From Gallalistipes aquisgranensis (GTDB taxonomy: Bacteria; Bacteroidota; Bacteroidia; Bacteroidales; Rikenellaceae): 64,000 nucleotides of DNA. Below are positions 52,065 through 60,941 of the stretch, in pieces. Where the stretch lies: assembly GCF_014982715.1 (NCBI RefSeq), contig NZ_JADCJY010000001.1, positions 496,001 to 560,000 of the forward strand, in the 5' to 3' direction. Made by a program: the position numbers and the translations under genes. The first letter of the stretch is position 1, and the number at the start of each line of letters is the position of its first letter. Below the pieces are notes generated by a model, which was not told the origin of the DNA, made no database searches, and was given only the letters and a program-made list of their open reading frames with translations.

Positions 52065-54058
52065 GATTGAAGTGTACGGTTCTGAAAGACGGAATCGAAA
52101 TCTGCGGCAGTGGGCGGCAGGGACGCCGTATCTCTCTGGAAATGACCTTATCCAACCGGATCGGGTTGGACGGAGATACGCCGACTATCGGGGAGAACGG
52201 GAATTGGTGGATCGGGGGAAAAGATACGGGAGTGAAGGCGCAGGGTCCGCAGGGAGAACAGGGGCTACAAGGCGATCCGTTTACTTACGGGGATTTCACG
52301 CCGGAGCAGATCGCCGAGCTTCAAAAGCCGGCCACGGAAGCTGCCGGAAGAGCTGATGCGGCGGCAGCGTCGGCCAATGAATCCGCCGCGAAAGCGAACG
52401 GGGCAGCGGAGGCGGCGGACGAGGCCCGCGAAGGCATCCAGTCCGATCTGGCGAAAAAGGCGGACAAGGTAGTTCCGACAGCCTCGGGGAACCTTGCGGG
52501 CCTGACGGGCGAAGGGAATCTGGAGGACAGTGGGATCGCCCCGGGGAGCGTTGCCCGGCTGGACGGGGAGGGCGAGCTGCTGGCGGATCAGGTATCCCCG
52601 TTGCAGGGGCGTCAGACGGGTGTAAGAACAGCGGAAGGTTATTTCAGTTCAGCAGCTCCGGAACTGCTGTTCGAAGGTGACCGGAGTGTGGAAGTGCTTT
52701 TCCGGGCACCGGACAGCATATCGGGATTTATGACGATTTATAACTCCGTATCCAATGCGGTGACCGGGTTGCTGATCCGCTTGTCTGCGGTTACGAAGGG
52801 AATATCCGTTGTGGTGGGGAACGTGAGTTTCCCGGCCTTTCCGTTTGAGTTCGGTGCGGAATACCATGTTGTGGCTACTGTTTCCGGACAGAGTTGCAGA
52901 ATGTATGTGAACGGAGTGCTGCATGGAAGCATAACGCCCTCTTCGGTTGCGGTTTCCGATGTTTTTTTGGTGGGAAGTTACAACACTTCCGAATCGGGAA
53001 ACGGTTTGTTTACCGGAGTTATCCGTCACGTCCGCCTGTACAATTATGCCCTATCGGACGGGGAGGCGGAGGAGTTGTGGAACGAGGGGAGACCGGGGGG
53101 GTATGTGGTTCCGGAGGAGATGCAAGGGTTTGATCCGGATCATAATTATTCCTTCATGTCTCCCATGACGTTGGATGGTTGGAGTACCCCGGATGGGACT
53201 GATATACCTCCGGTAATCGAGGATGGTGCGATAAAATGCGCGTTCAATGCCACAGCCGTGGCATCCTATAAAAACGGCATATTTCGAAATTTGGGAGCTT
53301 TTACAAGAAACAAGAAGGTTGTTCTTACAGTAAAATTAAAGTCTTCAGTCCCTGGGAATAGGTGTACTTTCGGAATAACAGGGAATAATGGGGCCAGCAT
53401 GTACGCCGCCACTCCGGTTGCACTTAGCGCAGACTGGCAGGAATTTACGGTAGAGGCAGTAAACAACTTTGCCGCAATTCTTGACAGTATCGTTTTTTAT
53501 TCGAGGTTCAATACCGCTCAGGAAGGCTTTTACTACGTTAAAGACGTTGTGGTGAAGGAGGTGGGCTGTATCGCCGAGTACCTTCCCTGCGGCCTGCTTC
53601 CGGACCGGTGGCGGGGCACGTCGGGCAAGGGCCTCGACCTTATGGCAACCGGCTCTCCGGTCCTGAGCTATCAGCCACTCCCCGACCAGCGGGAAGTCGT
53701 GATCGACACGGGGGTGTTCTATACGGATATAGCCTCGGGAGTGGCGGGCAAGAGCATATCCGTTCCAGAAGGGTATGCCGTTGATACGGTAGTTGTGAAA
53801 AGTTATAACGGTCAGTCACTTACAGGCGTGAGTGTTTTGAATAACTATTCGGATAAATACTTCATTTACAATCAGGATATTTCTATGGTGGGAGGACGTG
53901 ATACGTTGGTTGCTCCGGGTGTTGGACTATTTGACAGAATCCAATATGTTCAGACTTATGCTTCCTCGAAAGCGACTCCTGTAACAGTTAATGCGACGGG
54001 AAACACAACCGAAGGGGGCATGCGGGTGAAGGTACTTTGCCGATGGATAGGTTTTTAA
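52061..54058 (+). CDS. Phage tail-fibre-like protein with collagen-like linker and LamG-type domain
   Basis: A 665-residue protein. Residues about 1-55 form an N-terminal beta domain with NGNWWIGGKDTGV, a motif common at phage fibre attachment ends. A short collagen-like GPQGEQGLQGDP follows (about 62-73), then an Ala-rich coiled-coil (EAAGRADAAAASANESAAK). Residues about 185-340 look like a concanavalin/LamG sandwich (VEVLFRAPDSISGFMTIYN; FTGVIRHVRLYNYALSDGEAEELWN). The C-terminal region carries further beta domains. It most likely binds a cell-surface glycan as the receptor-binding fibre of a phage or phage-derived particle. Confidence 0.72.
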   Translation: MRLKCTVLKDGIEICGSGRQGRRISLEMTLSNRIGLDGDTPTIGENGNWWIGGKDTGVKAQGPQGEQGLQGDPFTYGDFTPEQIAELQKPATEAAGRADAAAASANESAAKANGAAEAADEAREGIQSDLAKKADKVVPTASGNLAGLTGEGNLEDSGIAPGSVARLDGEGELLADQVSPLQGRQTGVRTAEGYFSSAAPELLFEGDRSVEVLFRAPDSISGFMTIYNSVSNAVTGLLIRLSAVTKGISVVVGNVSFPAFPFEFGAEYHVVATVSGQSCRMYVNGVLHGSITPSSVAVSDVFLVGSYNTSESGNGLFTGVIRHVRLYNYALSDGEAEELWNEGRPGGYVVPEEMQGFDPDHNYSFMSPMTLDGWSTPDGTDIPPVIEDGAIKCAFNATAVASYKNGIFRNLGAFTRNKKVVLTVKLKSSVPGNRCTFGITGNNGASMYAATPVALSADWQEFTVEAVNNFAAILDSIVFYSRFNTAQEGFYYVKDVVVKEVGCIAEYLPCGLLPDRWRGTSGKGLDLMATGSPVLSYQPLPDQREVVIDTGVFYTDIASGVAGKSISVPEGYAVDTVVVKSYNGQSLTGVSVLNNYSDKYFIYNQDISMVGGRDTLVAPGVGLFDRIQYVQTYASSKATPVTVNATGNTTEGGMRVKVLCRWIGF

Positions 54059-54071
54059 AACAGTAAAGAAC

Positions 54072-54317
54072 ATGAGAAAGAAGATAGAGTTTCCGCCGTA
54101 TGAGGAGGCGGAGGTAAAAGAGATTTACGAGGACGGGAGCATTCTTTGCGACCTGTACGGGGGAAAGACTGTCGGTGAGGTGGGGTCGGAGATATGGGCC
54201 TATATGGATACAGACATTGTCTTTCCGGCGGATTCGGAGATCATGTCGCTGACCGAAGAGGAAAAGAGAAAATTTTTCGAAGAACAAAAAATGTTGGATG
54301 ATGAAACGGCTGTTTGA
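54072..54317 (+). CDS. Small acidic hypothetical protein of the phage cassette
   Basis: An 81-residue acidic protein (EFPPYEEAEVKEIYEDGSILCDLYGG; SLTEEEKRKFFEEQ) without membrane segment or signal peptide. It sits 13 bases after the fibre gene and overlaps the next gene by 20 bases, typical of densely packed phage operons. No family recognised; it may be a fibre-assembly or lysis-timing protein, but this cannot be shown. Confidence 0.55.
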   Translation: MRKKIEFPPYEEAEVKEIYEDGSILCDLYGGKTVGEVGSEIWAYMDTDIVFPADSEIMSLTEEEKRKFFEEQKMLDDETAV

Positions 54318-54561
54318 CAGATTCCGGAGGTGGCTGACGGCCATTCCCCAGGACAAACTGTGGCACGTAATCGCCGGCCTGGTGATCGGGGCCTTCTTCG
54401 CCATCGTGCTGCCGATGGAGGCTCCGGTGGTGCCGGTGATCTTTGCCGGGGCGATCAGGGAGTTTGTGGATGACTGGAAGCACGCTAATGCAGACTGGCG
54501 TGATTTCGTGGCTACGGTCGCCGGAGGAGGGGTGATTCAGGTAATGGTGTGGGTCGGGTAA
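54298..54561 (+). CDS. Small membrane protein, holin-like
   Basis: An 87-residue protein (alternative ATG at 54301) with a basic amphipathic N-terminus, two predicted membrane segments (LWHVIAGLVIGAFFAIVLP and VPVIFAGAIREFV/ FVATVAGGGVIQVMVWVG) and a polar loop between them. Its size, two helices and position just before a peptidase fit a phage holin, but other small phage membrane proteins look similar. Overlaps the previous gene and ends 4 bases before the next. Confidence 0.55.
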   Translation: MMKRLFDRFRRWLTAIPQDKLWHVIAGLVIGAFFAIVLPMEAPVVPVIFAGAIREFVDDWKHANADWRDFVATVAGGGVIQVMVWVG

Positions 54562-54565
54562 TGTT

Positions 54566-55168
54566 ATGGAATATTTACCTGCGATCATCAGCGCCCTGGG
54601 AACCATCATTGCCGCATGGTTTGCTTACAATCAGTACAGCAAGAACAAGTTGACGGACCTGAAGATCGAAAAATTCAAAAAGGAAGAGGAGATCAAGAGT
54701 ATCCGCCGTGCCGACAACTCATCCATCGTGTATGGCGAGTTATGGAACGTCTTGCATGAACTGGATGCCGACCGGGTTTATGTCGTCCAGCCGCACCCGC
54801 TGGGTAACGAAAGCCTGCTGTCCATCTATTACGAGGTGAAGCGCAAAGGAGTTGAGCCGATGAAACCCCACGTGCAAAACCTTCCGATCTCGGAGGTGGC
54901 CAAGTTCAGCAGTGACCTCGTGCGGAACCTCTTTCTGTACATCACGGACATCGACGGCCAGGTGGAGGATAAATATGCGAAATCGATCCTTTCGAGCTAC
55001 GGATGCCAGGCAGCCATCATCAAACGGCTCAACGACAACCGACACGACTGGATCGGGAGCATTTTCTGCGAGTTCACCCGTCCGATATCTGTATCGGAGG
55101 ATAGTGCTCGGGAGATCATGCATGCGGCGGCTATGAACATCCAGTATCTGTTGCCTGAATATAAATAA
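54566..55168 (+). CDS. Phage-cassette protein with N-terminal membrane anchor
   Basis: A 200-residue protein with one N-terminal hydrophobic helix (LPAIISALGTIIAAWFAYNQY, residues 4-24), then a charged coiled-coil-like stretch (LKIEKFKKEEEIKSIRRADN) and an alpha-helical domain (VAKFSSDLVRNLFLYITDIDG; KSILSSYGCQAAIIKRL). No family named. The anchor plus soluble domain and position next to a holin-like gene and an M15 peptidase suggest a lysis-module protein. Confidence 0.55.
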   Translation: MEYLPAIISALGTIIAAWFAYNQYSKNKLTDLKIEKFKKEEEIKSIRRADNSSIVYGELWNVLHELDADRVYVVQPHPLGNESLLSIYYEVKRKGVEPMKPHVQNLPISEVAKFSSDLVRNLFLYITDIDGQVEDKYAKSILSSYGCQAAIIKRLNDNRHDWIGSIFCEFTRPISVSEDSAREIMHAAAMNIQYLLPEYK

Positions 55169-55178
55169 CTCTATATGT

Positions 55179-55580
55179 ATGGGAAAGTATTTCAGTATAG
55201 GTGAATTGACCCGTTCATCCGTGGCCCGACGGGAGGGGATCGACAACACGCCGCCGCCGGATGCGGAGATTAGGTTGAATCAGTTGATCGACTGCCTGCT
55301 CGACATAGTCAGGGAAATGTGGGGTGGTCCGATTACAGTGACCAGCGGTTTCCGATCGCCACGTCTGAATGAAGCGGTGGGAGGGGTCCCCTCGTCCCAG
55401 CACGTAAAGGGCGAGGCGGCCGACATTACGGTCGGCAATCCGGAGGATAACCGCAAGTTGTTCGAACTGATTCGCAGGTCGGGTTTGGAATTCGATCAGC
55501 TGATTGACGAGCGGAATTATGCGTGGATACATGTTTCCTATTCGGCGGAGAACCGCTGTCAAATATTGCATCTGGGATGA
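55179..55580 (+). CDS. Peptidase M15 family endolysin
   Basis: A 133-residue peptidase of the M15A/Peptidase_M15_3 type, the common endolysin of Bacteroides phages. It has FSIGELTRSSVARREGIDN at the start, TSGFRSPRLNEAVGG, the zinc ligands His75 and Asp82 in SSQHVKGEAADI, and a third His118 in WIHVSY. It cleaves peptidoglycan cross-links. No signal peptide is present, so release would need the holin-like protein. The stop overlaps the next ATG (ATGA). Confidence 0.9.
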   Translation: MGKYFSIGELTRSSVARREGIDNTPPPDAEIRLNQLIDCLLDIVREMWGGPITVTSGFRSPRLNEAVGGVPSSQHVKGEAADITVGNPEDNRKLFELIRRSGLEFDQLIDERNYAWIHVSYSAENRCQILHLG

Positions 55581-56149
55581 AAATCGGGGGTATCTGGGTT
55601 TTGCTGCCGTGCGCCGTGCTGTTCCTGCTCGGCGTCGGGGTGGGGCGCCGCTCACAGACGTTCCGTCCGGTTCCTTTTCCGGACACCGTGCTACGGGTGG
55701 ACACGGTGCGGGATACGGTGCCGGTTCCGCGGAACGTGTATGTGGCACGGGTGGATACGGTGTGGATAGCGGCGGATGCTCTCGTCCCTCTCGCTGCGGA
55801 GACGGAGGGTCCGGGCGATACGGTTCCTGCACCAACTTCCTGTCCGGCCGGACAGGGGGCTGGAGGGGAGGCCGCCGGCCGGGACAGCCTTCGCCTGTTG
55901 CTTCCCGTCGAGCGCAGGATTTACCGGACGAACGAATACCGGGCTGTGGTGGAGGGTTGGCGGCCGTCGCTGGTGGAGATGGAGGTCTACCCGCGGACGC
56001 GGACGGTCACGCGGTACATGACCCGTGAAACGGTTAGGAAAACCCGCTGGGGTATCGGTGTGCAGGTGGGTTACGGGATCGGTCCGGGGGTCGGCCTCTG
56101 TTCGCCTTATGTCGGGGTGGGGGTACAGTATGCCCTGGTTCGGTGGTGA
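55577..56149 (+). CDS. DUF6808-type phage membrane protein (spanin-like)
   Basis: About 190 residues from the ATG at 55577, which overlaps the endolysin stop. An N-terminal hydrophobic anchor (GGIWVLLPCAVLFLLGVGVG) is followed by repeated VDTVRDTV-like units and a central Pro/Gly-rich linker; the C-terminal half has YRTNEYRAVVEGWRPSLVEMEVYPRT and a glycine-rich end (GVQVGYGIGPGVG). This matches DUF6808 proteins that follow the M15 endolysin in Bacteroides phages. A spanin or outer-membrane role is suspected but unproven. Confidence 0.75.
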   Translation: MKIGGIWVLLPCAVLFLLGVGVGRRSQTFRPVPFPDTVLRVDTVRDTVPVPRNVYVARVDTVWIAADALVPLAAETEGPGDTVPAPTSCPAGQGAGGEAAGRDSLRLLLPVERRIYRTNEYRAVVEGWRPSLVEMEVYPRTRTVTRYMTRETVRKTRWGIGVQVGYGIGPGVGLCSPYVGVGVQYALVRW

Positions 56150-56202
56150 GCCCTTTTTCGGACGGTTTGCCGCGCCGGAGGGCGGATATGTCTTCCCGGA
56201 AA

Positions 56203-56442
56203 TCAGACTGTTGCGGGGCGGAGGAGTTTCAGATAGGAGAGCAGGATGACATTCATCAACAGGGCGTAGACGATGGCGGGAATGGCCATCTCCCCGTTGT
56301 CGAAAATGAGCGGGGAGGTGGCGATCGCAATGGCTTGGGCAGCGTTTTGCATGCCGACTTCGATGACGATGGTGCGCCGGACGGCTCTTCCGAGGCGGAG
56401 CGAGCGGGAGAGCAGGGCGCCGGCGAACGCAGCCAGCCGTAT
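56203..56442 (-). pseudogene. 3' remnant of a BASS-family transporter gene
   Basis: In a different minus-strand frame from the methyltransferase gene, about 79 residues read as the C-terminal part of a BASS transporter: LSRSLRLGRAVRRTIVIEVGMQNAA (the family has R-T-I-E-x-G-M-Q-N) and a last helix ending YALLMNVILLSYLKLL. Upstream sequence in this frame is not BASS-like, so only the 3' end survives. It likely became joined to the methyltransferase gene by deletion. Confidence 0.65.
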
Positions 56443-57092
56443 TTCGGTGCCTCGCCCGCCAGCCACTCTCCGGAGACGTCCATCAGGCTGAAAACGGCGA
56501 TCAGTGCGAACAGACCGTTTTTCTCTTGGAAGAGTACTTTCCGGAGGCTGAAAGGTTGCGAAGGGGGGCAGAAATTCCGCAGGCGGGGAAGGACGCTCGG
56601 CGTCCGGTCGGCCCAGAGCCGGTAGGTCTCCCCGAATTTCTCTTGCAGGTACTGTTCCTCGGCAAAGATGATTCGTTCGTAGTATAAGATGTAGAAGAGG
56701 ATAAATGCGATCACGAACCATGCGTTGGCAGTGAGCAGGGCGATTCCCAGCCACATGAAGAAGTTACCCACGTACAGCGGATTCCGCATGACCGAGTAGA
56801 TGCCTGTCGTGTTGAGCTTGTCGGCCACCTGGCGCTCGGTGTTCCGGCCGGAGGTGCCCTCCGGAGTATGTCCGACCGTATAGACACGCAGGGCGAATCC
56901 GATCAGGGAAATCAGCAGACAGCCCATCTCGAACGGATATTCCCACCGGGTTCCTTCCAGCGGGAAGAGTCCCGGTTCCAGTTCGGTGCGGTAATATTCG
57001 TACAGTGCCGCACCCAGTACGCCGACGGGGATGATTCCCCGGAAGCGGAACAGCCAGTTCCCCTGTCTGGCGAAAAGTTTGTCCGATAACAT
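56256..57092 (-). CDS. Isoprenylcysteine carboxyl methyltransferase-like membrane protein with aberrant C-terminus
   Basis: A 278-residue frame. The first about 215 residues fit the ICMT/PEMT-like family: several helices, GHTPEGTSGRNTERQVADKLNTTGIYSVMRNPLYVGNFFMWLG, and EEQYLQEKFGETYRLWADRTP, the conserved SAM/substrate region. After about residue 222 the sequence is Ser/Pro/Cys-rich (SPAPCSPARSASEEPSG) and non-family-like because it overlaps, in the wrong frame, the remnant of a BASS gene. So the natural C-terminal helices are missing and function is doubtful. A TATATTTG box lies 48 bases upstream. Confidence 0.7.
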   Translation of the reverse strand: MLSDKLFARQGNWLFRFRGIIPVGVLGAALYEYYRTELEPGLFPLEGTRWEYPFEMGCLLISLIGFALRVYTVGHTPEGTSGRNTERQVADKLNTTGIYSVMRNPLYVGNFFMWLGIALLTANAWFVIAFILFYILYYERIIFAEEQYLQEKFGETYRLWADRTPSVLPRLRNFCPPSQPFSLRKVLFQEKNGLFALIAVFSLMDVSGEWLAGEAPKYGWLRSPAPCSPARSASEEPSGAPSSSKSACKTLPKPLRSPPPRSFSTTGRWPFPPSSTPC

Positions 57093-57139
57093 AACGTGGT
57101 ATTTGAGAGGTTCGGTCCGAAATTATTTCGAATCCAATA

Positions 57140-57147
57140 CAAATATA
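57140..57147 (-). promoter_or_regulatory. -7 box of the ICMT-like gene
   Basis: TATATTTG on the minus strand, an exact TAnnTTTG, 47 bases before the ATG at 57092. The rest of the 57093-57500 gap holds no gene I can support; it must also contain the promoter of the SGNH gene, but no exact TAnnTTTG is seen on the plus strand. Confidence 0.45.
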
Positions 57148-57500
57148 GGGGGGCGCGGGAATGCCCTGCCGTTTCGTGCGATAAGTTTTCGTTAAATTTT
57201 CCCGGGAAAGGACGGAGCCGAATACATACGGCCGGGGGAGAGCGGTGGGCGGGTTGGGGAGAGCCTGTATTCGGTCGCTCCTTTTCGGAAGGACAGGGGA
57301 AAATCTTCCGTGCGACCGTCCGCCTGAAATATCCCGCGGTCTTTGTTCGCCTGCGGTCCATCCGTAAGGAATTGCGGGCAGGCTGCGGTTTCCTTCCGTC
57401 GGAATCCGTGCCGAAAATGGAACAGAAGTATGATCTCTCGGAATTAATTGTTAAATTAGTGCGCCGGAAAACACGAATAAAACAGACAAACCCAAAGAAT

Positions 57501-58601
57501 ATGAAACCGATCCGATTGTTTTTCACAGCTTTTGTGCTGTTGTTCGCCGTGTCTGCACTCCGTGCACAGACACCGAAAGATGTAGAGTATGTCTATACCG
57601 AGGCATCGACCCTGAACCTGATAGGGAAGATTCTCGAGAATACCCCGAACCCGTATCACCGGGTGGACACCTGCAAATACAAGGGGTTCACAAGCGGGGA
57701 GAATACCCAGGTCCGCTGTTCGGCGGGGTTGGCCGTGCTGTTCGAGACCAACTCTTCGACCATATCCGTAAAACCCGACTACGGCTATATGAACAGGAGC
57801 GGCAACACCATGGGGATCGCCCTGCGCGGATACGACCTGTATATCATGAAAGACGGGAAGTGGCTCTATGCCGCGTCAAAAGCGCCTGCCGACGGCAGGG
57901 AGGAGAACAACCTTGTGTTGATTAAGAACCTGCCGCAGGGCGTGAAGCAGTGCATGCTTTATCTGCCTATGTACAGCGAACTGTACTCCCTCAAGATAGG
58001 GGTCGAGAAGGGCTCCGATATCTCTCCGATGGAGTCGCCGTTCCGATACAGGGTCGGGATCTTCGGCTCCAGTTTCACGCAGGGCATCAGCATCAGCCGT
58101 TCGGGAATGAGCTATCCGATGCAGTTGATGCGCCGCACCGGCATACAGATCCTAAGCCTGGGGTGCAGCGGAAATTGCAAGCTTCAGCCCTATTTCGCCG
58201 ATGTGCTGTGCGATGCGAATGTCGATGCCCTCGTATTCGATGCATTTTCAAATCCGTCGCCCCAGATGATCGAGGAGCGCCTCTTCCCGTTCATCGAGAA
58301 ACTCCGGAAAGCTCATCCCGACATCCCTCTGATTTTCATGCAGACGATCTATCGTGAAAGCCGGAATTTCAGCACGAGCAGCGACGCCTACGAACAGGCG
58401 AAGATGGATATGGCCGCGAAGCTCATGGCCGAGGCCGTCAGAAAGTATGACAATGTGTATTTTATCCGGACCGATACCGGCGAGAACAGCCGTGAAAGTT
58501 CTGTCGACGGCACCCATCCTTCCGATATGGGCTATCTCGGCTGGGCGGAATCCATCAAGAAACCGATCATGAAGATACTCAGGAAACATGGCATGAAATA
58601 G
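57501..58601 (+). CDS. Exported SGNH/GDSL-type hydrolase
   Basis: A 366-residue protein with signal peptide MKPIRLFFTAFVLLFAVSA..RAQ (residue 23). The C-terminal half is SGNH-like: the nucleophile block GSSFTQG (Ser191 in FGSSFTQGISI), an oxyanion Gly/Asn segment (LGCSGNCKL), and a catalytic Asp-His pair in DGTHPSDMGY (Asp336, His339). The N-terminal 170 residues form an extra beta domain found in Bacteroidetes SGNH enzymes that act as carbohydrate esterases. The frame is open from 57096, but the ATG at 57501 provides the signal peptide. Substrate unknown. Confidence 0.82.
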   Translation: MKPIRLFFTAFVLLFAVSALRAQTPKDVEYVYTEASTLNLIGKILENTPNPYHRVDTCKYKGFTSGENTQVRCSAGLAVLFETNSSTISVKPDYGYMNRSGNTMGIALRGYDLYIMKDGKWLYAASKAPADGREENNLVLIKNLPQGVKQCMLYLPMYSELYSLKIGVEKGSDISPMESPFRYRVGIFGSSFTQGISISRSGMSYPMQLMRRTGIQILSLGCSGNCKLQPYFADVLCDANVDALVFDAFSNPSPQMIEERLFPFIEKLRKAHPDIPLIFMQTIYRESRNFSTSSDAYEQAKMDMAAKLMAEAVRKYDNVYFIRTDTGENSRESSVDGTHPSDMGYLGWAESIKKPIMKILRKHGMK

Positions 58602-58709
58602 ATCGGGCGGATGGCGGCAGGGGCATGATGTATTATCGTTTTTAAATCATCGGTTCGTGCCGGACTTCGGAATTTTCGTATCCGCTTGTCCGATCGTCGT
58701 TATTATATG

Positions 58710-58748
58710 GCAGGAACCCTTTGCAGGGAGGATTCCTGCTGTTTTTTT
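58710..58748 (+). terminator. Terminator of the SGNH hydrolase gene
   Basis: A two-part stem (58710-58716 with 58733-58739, and 58717-58720 with 58725-58728) followed by TTTTTTT at 58742-58748. It lies 109 bases past the stop. Confidence 0.75.
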
Positions 58749-58792
58749 ATGCCTATTTGACGGGTTCCCTTTTGTTTGTCCGAAAAAACGAA

Positions 58793-58824
58793 AACGGCTA
58801 TAAATCGTTTGATTTATAGCCGTT
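58793..58824 (-). terminator. Terminator of the tRNA-Arg gene
   Basis: Perfect 14-bp stem (58793-58806 with 58811-58824) and a 4-base loop, followed on the minus strand by TTTTCGTTTTTT. It begins 5 bases past the tRNA 3' end. Confidence 0.85.
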
Positions 58825-58829
58825 CCAAG

Positions 58830-58901
58830 TACCCCCGCCGGGAATCGAACCCGGATTACCGGTTTAGGAAACCGAGGGTCTATCCATTGACCTACAAGGG
58901 C
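58830..58901 (-). tRNA. tRNA-Arg (CCT anticodon)
   Basis: A 72-base cloverleaf on the minus strand: acceptor GCCCTTG/CGGGGGT with three G-T pairs (including G1-T72), D arm GGTC/GACC, anticodon loop TTCCTAA (CCT), standard T loop TTCGATT, discriminator A, no encoded CCA. Reads AGG arginine codons. Confidence 0.95.
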
Positions 58902-58959
58902 TTATACTTGTCGTTCGTTCCGTCCGATGATCCGTAATCACCGGACGGAAAGGGTGGTG

Positions 58960-59970
58960 CTATTTCGAAAAATCGCCGCCGTCGTACGCCCACTTGAGGA
59001 ACGTCGATCCCCAGGTGTATCCGCCGCCGAAAGTGGCCAGGATCAGATTGTCGCCTTTTTTCAGGCGGCTTTCGTAATCCCACAGGCAGATGGGCAGTGT
59101 TCCGGCCGTCGTGTTGCCGTATTTGTCGATATTGATCATGCACTTCTCCTTGGGCAGGCCCATGCGGTGAGCCGTAGCTTCGATGATGCGCAGGTTGGCC
59201 TGATGGGGTACCAGATACCGGATGTCATCCGGGGTGAGGTGGTTGCGCTCCATGATCTCCACCGAAACGTCTGCCATGTTGGAGACGGCGGCCTTGAATA
59301 CCGCCTGGCCCTCCTGATGCACGTAGTGCCATTTGTTGGTGACGGTCTCGATCGTGGAGGGATAGGCCGAACCGCCCGCCTTCATGTAGAGGTGCTGCGC
59401 TCCGCCGCCGTCCGAATGGAGGATGGCATCCTGAATGCCGAGGCCCTCCTTGTTGGGTTCCAGCAGGACGGCACCGGCTCCGTCACCGAAGATGGGACAG
59501 GTGTTGCGGTCTTCGTAGTCGATGATCGACGACATTTTATCGGCCCCCACGATGATTACCTTCTTGTAGGTGCCGTTCATGATGAACTGGGCACCCGTGT
59601 TGAGGGCGAAGAGGAAGCCGCTGCAGGCGGCCGAGATATCGAATCCGAAGGCATTTTTCAGCCCCGATTTGTAGCAGATCAGGTTGGCGGTCGAAGGGAA
59701 GAACATATCGGGGGTCACCGTGGCGCAGATCAGCAGGTCGATGTCCAGCGGGTCCACGCCGGTCTTCTCGAGCAGGTCCTGTACGGCCCGTTCGCCGAGA
59801 TAGGAGGTGCCCAACCCTTCGCCTTTGAGGATATGCCTGGTCTTGATACCGATCCGGGTCATGATCCACTCGTCGGACGTATCGACCATCTTGCTGAGTT
59901 CGAAGTTGTCGAGTATGTATTCGGGCAGGTATGCTCCGACGCCGGTGATGGCGGCTGTAATTTTTCCCAT
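58960..59970 (-). CDS. fabH: Beta-ketoacyl-ACP synthase III
   Basis: A 336-residue enzyme that starts fatty-acid synthesis by condensing acetyl-CoA (or branched acyl-CoA) with malonyl-ACP. The catalytic Cys116 in [10 protein letters not shown], His in [10 protein letters not shown] and Asn in [10 protein letters not shown] are all present. The frame is open upstream to 60231 but the ATG at 59970 gives the standard start ([17 protein letters not shown]) and overlaps the plsX stop by one base (TAATG), so translation is coupled. Cytosolic; last gene of the yceD-rpmF-plsX-fabH unit. Confidence 0.97.
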   Translation of the reverse strand: MGKITAAITGVGAYLPEYILDNFELSKMVDTSDEWIMTRIGIKTRHILKGEGLGTSYLGERAVQDLLEKTGVDPLDIDLLICATVTPDMFFPSTANLICYKSGLKNAFGFDISAACSGFLFALNTGAQFIMNGTYKKVIIVGADKMSSIIDYEDRNTCPIFGDGAGAVLLEPNKEGLGIQDAILHSDGGGAQHLYMKAGGSAYPSTIETVTNKWHYVHQEGQAVFKAAVSNMADVSVEIMERNHLTPDDIRYLVPHQANLRIIEATAHRMGLPKEKCMINIDKYGNTTAGTLPICLWDYESRLKKGDNLILATFGGGYTWGSTFLKWAYDGGDFSK

Positions 59971-60914
59971 TAATTGAAAGTTTCTCGTAGTTTGTTGACC
60001 AGGTCGGCCTTGACGGTCTTTTCGGTCTGAAGAATCATGTTCTTGATTGCCAGGGGGCTCGAACAGCCGTGGCCGATGATGACGGCGCCGTTGATACCCA
60101 GTACGGGGGTTCCTCCCACGCGCTCGTAGTTGAACTGTTCGATGAAATCGTCGTGCACGCCCCGGGCCTTGGCGATTTCGTAGAAGCCTTCGGCCTGTTT
60201 GAGGACCGTGTTGCCCACGAAGCCGTCGCATACGATCACGTCGGCGATGTCCCCCGTGAAGAGGTGTTTGGCCTCGACGTTGCCCACGAAACGGAACGCG
60301 GCGGCCTCTTCCATCATCTCGTAGGTGGCTTTGGTCTGCTGGTTGCCCTTTTCCTTCTCCTCCCCGATGTTGAGCAGCGCCACGCGGGGCTCGGCGATGC
60401 CGAGCACGTTCTTGGCATAGATGCTGCCGATGATGCCGTACTGGAGCAGGACGTCGGGTTTGCAGTCCACGTTCAACCCTACGTCCAGCAGCAGGGACGG
60501 CGTCCCCGTGATGGTGGGGATGATCGAGGAGATGGCCGGACGGATCACCCCTTCGATCTGTTTGACCGTGTACATGCAGCCGACCATCATCGCTCCGGTG
60601 CTGCCCGCACTGGCGAAGCCGTCTATCTCTTTGCGGAGCAGGTGGCCGAAACCGACCGCGATGCTCGAATCCGGCTTCTTGGCGAACGCCTGAGCCGGAT
60701 GGTCACCCATTTCGATGACCTGCGTGGTGTGTACCGTTTCGAAGGTGTCTGCGGGTAGGTTCTCTTCGCGGAGAATCCGTTCGATCTGCGCCTGGTCGCC
60801 AAACAGGACGATTTTACTATCGCTGCCGAGCTCCGCGCGCGCCGCGATGGCACCCCGGACGACAGCCGACGGGGCATAGTCCCCGCCCATAGCATCTATT
60901 CCTATTTTCAGCAT
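59970..60914 (-). CDS. plsX: Phosphate acyltransferase PlsX
   Basis: A 314-residue enzyme that makes acyl-phosphate from acyl-ACP, linking fatty-acid and phospholipid synthesis. It begins [15 protein letters not shown], the PlsX signature, and has [26 protein letters not shown] and [12 protein letters not shown], all typical. Length is normal. It lies between rpmF and fabH, the widespread bacterial rpmF-plsX-fabH arrangement. Confidence 0.97.
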   Translation of the reverse strand: MLKIGIDAMGGDYAPSAVVRGAIAARAELGSDSKIVLFGDQAQIERILREENLPADTFETVHTTQVIEMGDHPAQAFAKKPDSSIAVGFGHLLRKEIDGFASAGSTGAMMVGCMYTVKQIEGVIRPAISSIIPTITGTPSLLLDVGLNVDCKPDVLLQYGIIGSIYAKNVLGIAEPRVALLNIGEEKEKGNQQTKATYEMMEEAAAFRFVGNVEAKHLFTGDIADVIVCDGFVGNTVLKQAEGFYEIAKARGVHDDFIEQFNYERVGGTPVLGINGAVIIGHGCSSPLAIKNMILQTEKTVKADLVNKLRETFN

Positions 60915-60941
60915 ATCACAGTTGCTTGGTGAGCGGCCCGC

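Larger units (their letters stand above)
50824..56149. mobile_element. Phage-derived tail-fibre and lysis cassette
   Basis: Nine small genes of phage type sit between gadB and a damaged chromosomal gene: two minus-strand genes (one HTH) and seven plus-strand genes (fibre-associated, fibre, acidic, holin-like, anchored, M15 endolysin, DUF6808). No terminase, portal, capsid, tail-tube, integrase or repeats at the edges were found. It could be the decayed end of a prophage or a kept unit for lysis or release. Confidence 0.5.
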
